Translations under genes and position numbers: made by a program
In this document: piece by piece, positions 22,851 through 25,202 of the stretch
Layout: each line of letters starts with the position of its first letter
Position numbering within the stretch: the stretch's first letter is position 1
Origin: Chrysochromulina parva
Lineage: Eukaryota; Haptophyta; Prymnesiales; Chrysochromulinaceae
Length of the DNA stretch: 25,202 nucleotides
Direction of reading: 5' to 3'
Assembly (NCBI GenBank): GCA_002887195.1
Contig: PJAB01000499.1
Coordinates: 1 to 25,202, forward strand
The notes under the pieces: generated by a model
Database searches by the model: none
What the model saw: the letters and a program-made list of their open reading frames with translations, nothing else
Told to the model about the DNA's origin: nothing

Positions 22851-24289
22851 ATGCTGGAAGCTCCCGCCGAGAAGAAGGTGACCTTCGCGGCGTCGCCGCC
22901 GCCACTGCCGCAGTGGGAGATGGAGGCCTCGACACCATCGGTACGGGTGACAGAGAAGAACTTTGAGGATTTGTCGCCATTCGTGCCCACGGACCTGGGC
23001 CACTTTGTTTGGATGAAGGTCCGATCGACTTGGAAGGGCGTGGTCTGCGAGGCTACCATATATGAGTACTCCGAGGGCTTCGAGCGTCGCAGCGACGAAG
23101 CCAATGGCCGCAAACTCAACCCGACTTCGGCTGTGCGCCTCATTCAGGAGGTGGATGGCTTTGAGAACGACGCGCTGCGGCATCTGAGCTTGAAGGCAAC
23201 GCACGCAGCGCTCTCTGGAGTGAGCAAGTCCTCTGCCGTCGCGACAAGCGCGGGCGCCGCGGCCAGCGCCGCGGCCAGCACCGCGGCCAGCGCCGGCGCG
23301 CCACCGACGCCGATCCCGGTGCCAGCGCACATCTTCAACGACCAGTCGCTGCTCCAGCGTCTGGAGGATCACATCGAGAGCGCCGCGTTCAACGCGCCTC
23401 TCGAGCGCTTCGCGGCGGAGCATGCTCACAAGTTCAAGCCACTCGGGCCCAATGAGGAGCATCCACTCCACTACCAGGAGCTCTACCGCCTCTTCGAGCA
23501 GGTGCTCGAGACGGCGCTCGAGGCCTTCCTGCGCGCCTCTGAGGATGGCCTCGGATTGTCTCTGATGGCCTCCCTCATTGCATGCAGGTGCTCGAGACGG
23601 CGCTTGAGGCCTTCCTGCGCGCCTCTGAGGATGGCCTCGGATTGTCTCTGATGGCCTCCCTCATTGCATGCAGGTGCTCGAGACGGCGCTTGAGGCCTTC
23701 CTGCGCGCCTCGGGCTCCTCCGTGACGGAGCTCGTGCAGGTGGTCGCTCGTGCCAAGGACAGAGGCGACCCGCTGCGCTGCATCGATGTGCTCCTCGCGG
23801 CAAGCGAGTACGCTGACTGCCACTGATGGCCTCTTCGGTCGCTGAGTGCCACTGATGGCCTCTCTCGGTCTCTGAGTGCCACTGATAGCCTCTCTGAGTG
23901 CCACTGACGGCAATTGATTGCCATCGATTACCCGTGGATGAGGCTCCGATTGCGCCCCTCATCAGTGCCACTGACGGCAATTGATTGCCATCGATTACCC
24001 GTGGATGAGGCTCCGATTGCGCCCCTCATCAGTGCCACTGACCGCAATTGATTGCCATCGATTACCCGTGGATGAGGCTCCGATTGCGCCCCTCATCAGG
24101 TATGCGGCCTTCTTCGAGCTGATGATGGACTACAAGTTTAGCATGTACATCGAGGGGCGCGAAGTCACCCCCGACTCTGTCGTCAGCCATATGAGCGTCG
24201 TGTCGCCCGATAAGGTCGCCGCGGCGTCGCAGCAACAGCGGGACCAGCACGACGAGGCTACTGGTACCAGTGACCCGGAGCGAGAGTGA
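22851..24289 (+). CDS. BART-domain protein (ARL2/ARL3-binding type)
   Basis: Predicted 324 aa from exons 22851-23501, 23674-23807 and 24100-24289. The C-terminal half resembles the all-helical BART domain: LEDHIESAAFNAPLERFAAE, HYQELYRLFEQVLETALEAF, SSVTELVQVVARAKDRGDP, and after the second intron EYAAFFELMMDYKFSMYIEG. BART domains bind ARL2/ARL3-type small GTPases and occur in ciliary and mitochondrial proteins. The N-terminal part (WMKVRSTWKGVVCEATIYEY) is not recognised, and an Ala/Ser-rich linker lies before the domain. Both introns cut the BART domain, and skipping or mis-splicing would destroy it. An in-frame ATG at 22710 would add 47 residues of poorer codon bias. Confidence 0.72.
23502..23673 (+). 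other. BART gene intron 1: two 86-bp units, each starting with a 38-nt exon copy
   Basis: Units 23502-23587 and 23588-23673 differ at one base in 86. Each begins with the first 38 nt of the next exon (23674-23711; unit 2 is identical, unit 1 has one mismatch). Each continues with 48 nt of filler including tctctgatggcctccct and ends cattgcatgcag. Donor GAGCAG|gtgctcgag and acceptor catgcag|GTGCTCGAG give FEQ-VLETALEAFLRASGSS. Splicing could also remove either unit alone, but one-unit retention (86 nt) breaks the frame. Confidence 0.88.
23808..24099 (+). other. BART gene intron 2 with minisatellite filler
   Basis: This 292-nt intron has donor AAGCGA|gtacgctg and acceptor cccctcatcag|GTATGCGG, joining ASE to YAAFFELMM. 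The donor gtacgc resembles the exon start gtatgc. The left half is a degenerate run of gagtgccactgatggcctct-like units; the right half is the 67-bp array. Confidence 0.8.
23897..24098 (+). repeat. Three tandem 67-bp units in BART intron 2
   Basis: The units begin at 23897, 23964 and 24031 with agtgccactga and end gcgcccctcatc; only one base differs among them. Each contains the partly palindromic caattgattgccatcgatta and ends in an acceptor-like catcag. The last one is used as the acceptor in the proposed model. Confidence 0.93.
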
Positions 24290-24421
24290 ATCTGAGGCCT
24301 TGAAGCATGATTTTGTTTTCAGAGAGAACCTCCAAGTTCACACCATTCACCGACCTTTCACTGTGTCGATCAACTCGCACAACTTACCTTTTCGCAAAGT
24401 CGAAAGTGTTGAGACTCCCCG

Positions 24422-24581
24422 CGAGCACCGTTCAGTTTCAGTTCAGTTCAGTTCAGTTCAGTTCAGTTCACCATCTCCGTCGACTCTCACCCCCACTGCT
24501 AGCCTCGAGAGCACATTCGATAGGCTTCCGTTAGGTTGTCTGTTGTTTATGCAGTAACTGAACTGAACTGAACGAGCACCG
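24422..24581. mobile_element. MITE-like element with 9-bp target duplication and TTCAG-rich inverted ends
   Basis: The 9-bp string cgagcaccg occurs at 24422-24430 and 24573-24581 and exactly bounds a 142-bp segment. The left end reads TTCAGTTTCAGTTCAG (a run of about seven TTCAG units). The right end is the reverse complement, CTGAACTGAACTGAA. Terminal inverted repeats with a 9-bp direct repeat match the Mutator-like (MULE) signature. The interior has no transposase. The element lies in the gap after the BART gene. A chance association of a (TTCAG)n microsatellite with a 9-bp repeat is the alternative. Confidence 0.6.
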
Positions 24582-24711
24582 ATTGTACGCCCCCCTCTTC
24601 TTCTCCGCCCTTTGGCCGCCCTGCCTAGTTCGCGAGTGTTGGATCCGCAGGGTCTCCCCGCTGAGTGACGTCGAATTTAACTTTAAAATAGACAAGTTTT
24701 GAAACGAGCAG

Positions 24712-25202
24712 GGTTGAAAGGCGCGGTTCACATCTCGGACGAATCATCGATCGGGTTGGCAAACGGGCTGCGGCGTAGCGCTGACGGGCGCATGTGGAAT
24801 GCTCGAACCCACCTTTGTGGCAAGGACGGCTGCACGAAGTCCGCGTGGCACTCTGGCACATGCGTGTCGGTGCTCGTCTACCGCCGCGATCAGAAGCCGG
24901 TGCAGAAGTATACGGCCGAGCCCGCGCCCAGCCCACGCGAGCTCATGAGTGAGGCACGCGAGAAGCGCAGGCTGCCGCACTCCAAGAGGCCCAAGCTGGG
25001 CGATCGCGTCCGAGGCAAGTACCAGGGGCAGATAGGAGGCCACAACTGGTTCGATGGCGTGGTGACGGCGGTACACGAGGACGGCACGTGCGATCTGCAC
25101 TACGACGATGGCGACCACGAGGAGCGCGTGGCGCCGCGGTTCATCAAGACGATCGCCAAGGAGGAGACCGAGGAGCTGGAGGAGCCAGAGGAGGTGGCGG
25201 AG
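24712..25202 (+). CDS. Tudor-like domain protein, partial, runs off the right edge
   Basis: The frame is open from 24687 to the window end. An acceptor-like gagcag precedes 24712, so this looks like an internal exon; an ATG at 24792 (MWNARTHLCG) is the alternative start. The translation has a Cys/His cluster (HLCGKDGCTKSAWHSGTC) that may bind zinc. A Tudor-like strand pattern follows (GDRVRGKYQG, WFDGVVTAVHEDGTCDLHYDDGDHEERV), as in chromatin-reader and related SH3-like barrels. The tail becomes Glu-rich. Codon bias is strong in this frame and poor on the opposite strand. Function unknown; binding of histone tails or nucleic acid is only a possibility. Confidence 0.65.

Overview
This is a nuclear segment from a GC-rich, gene-dense eukaryotic microalga. 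The signs are short GT-AG introns, signal peptides and a KDEL ER-retention tail, RING-H2, ankyrin, AP2, J-domain and BART proteins, a Tic22-like plastid import protein with a signal-peptide-like leader ending in LRGG, and several glycan-modifying enzymes. A haptophyte is my best guess; a pelagophyte or another secondary-plastid alga is possible. No rRNA, tRNA, CRISPR array or autonomous transposon was seen.

Layout, left to right: J-domain protein (-, cut by the left edge, ends 231); zinc-ribbon SDR oxidoreductase (+, 830-2845); RING-H2 protein (+, 3121-4191); ankyrin/coiled-coil protein (-, 4477-6344); AP2-domain protein (+, 6559-7603); pentameric ligand-gated channel with LNR-like and EF-hand modules (+, 8138-10757); a repeat-rich intergenic stretch (10758-11423); sulfotransferase (-, 11424-12908) divergent from a GT31 glycosyltransferase (+, 13185-14540); Tic22-like protein (+, 14754-15521); six-ShKT-repeat ER protein (+, 15819-16607); HDAC/acetylpolyamine-amidohydrolase family enzyme (+, 16856-17881); PhyH-type dioxygenase (-, 18329-19888); GT90 glycosyltransferase (-, 19919-21421); divergent cyclophilin-like protein (+, 21659-22495); BART-domain protein (+, 22851-24289); a small MITE-like element (24422-24581); and a partial Tudor-like protein running off the right edge.

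The most interesting signal is in the introns. Most introns I can place carry a copy of the exon sequence next to their own splice site. In the clearest cases the first 11 to 42 nt of the intron repeat the first nucleotides of the downstream exon; in others the last nucleotides of the upstream exon are repeated inside the intron. The non-exon filler between the copies is shared between unrelated genes, in at least two families: one built on tctgatggcctccct...catcag, the other on catgcRagtgcYcaccac. In one gene the whole unit (exon copy plus filler plus acceptor) is repeated twice in tandem almost perfectly. This looks like recent, continuing intron creation or expansion by tandem duplication and/or introner-like insertion.

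Functionally the genes are mostly unrelated housekeeping and accessory genes. The exception is the sulfotransferase/GT31 divergent pair, with a GT90 enzyme 5 kb away, which fits synthesis of sulfated glycans in the Golgi. Exon joins below were chosen by reading frame, conserved motifs and splice dinucleotides. No transcript data were available, so first exons and some joins are uncertain.
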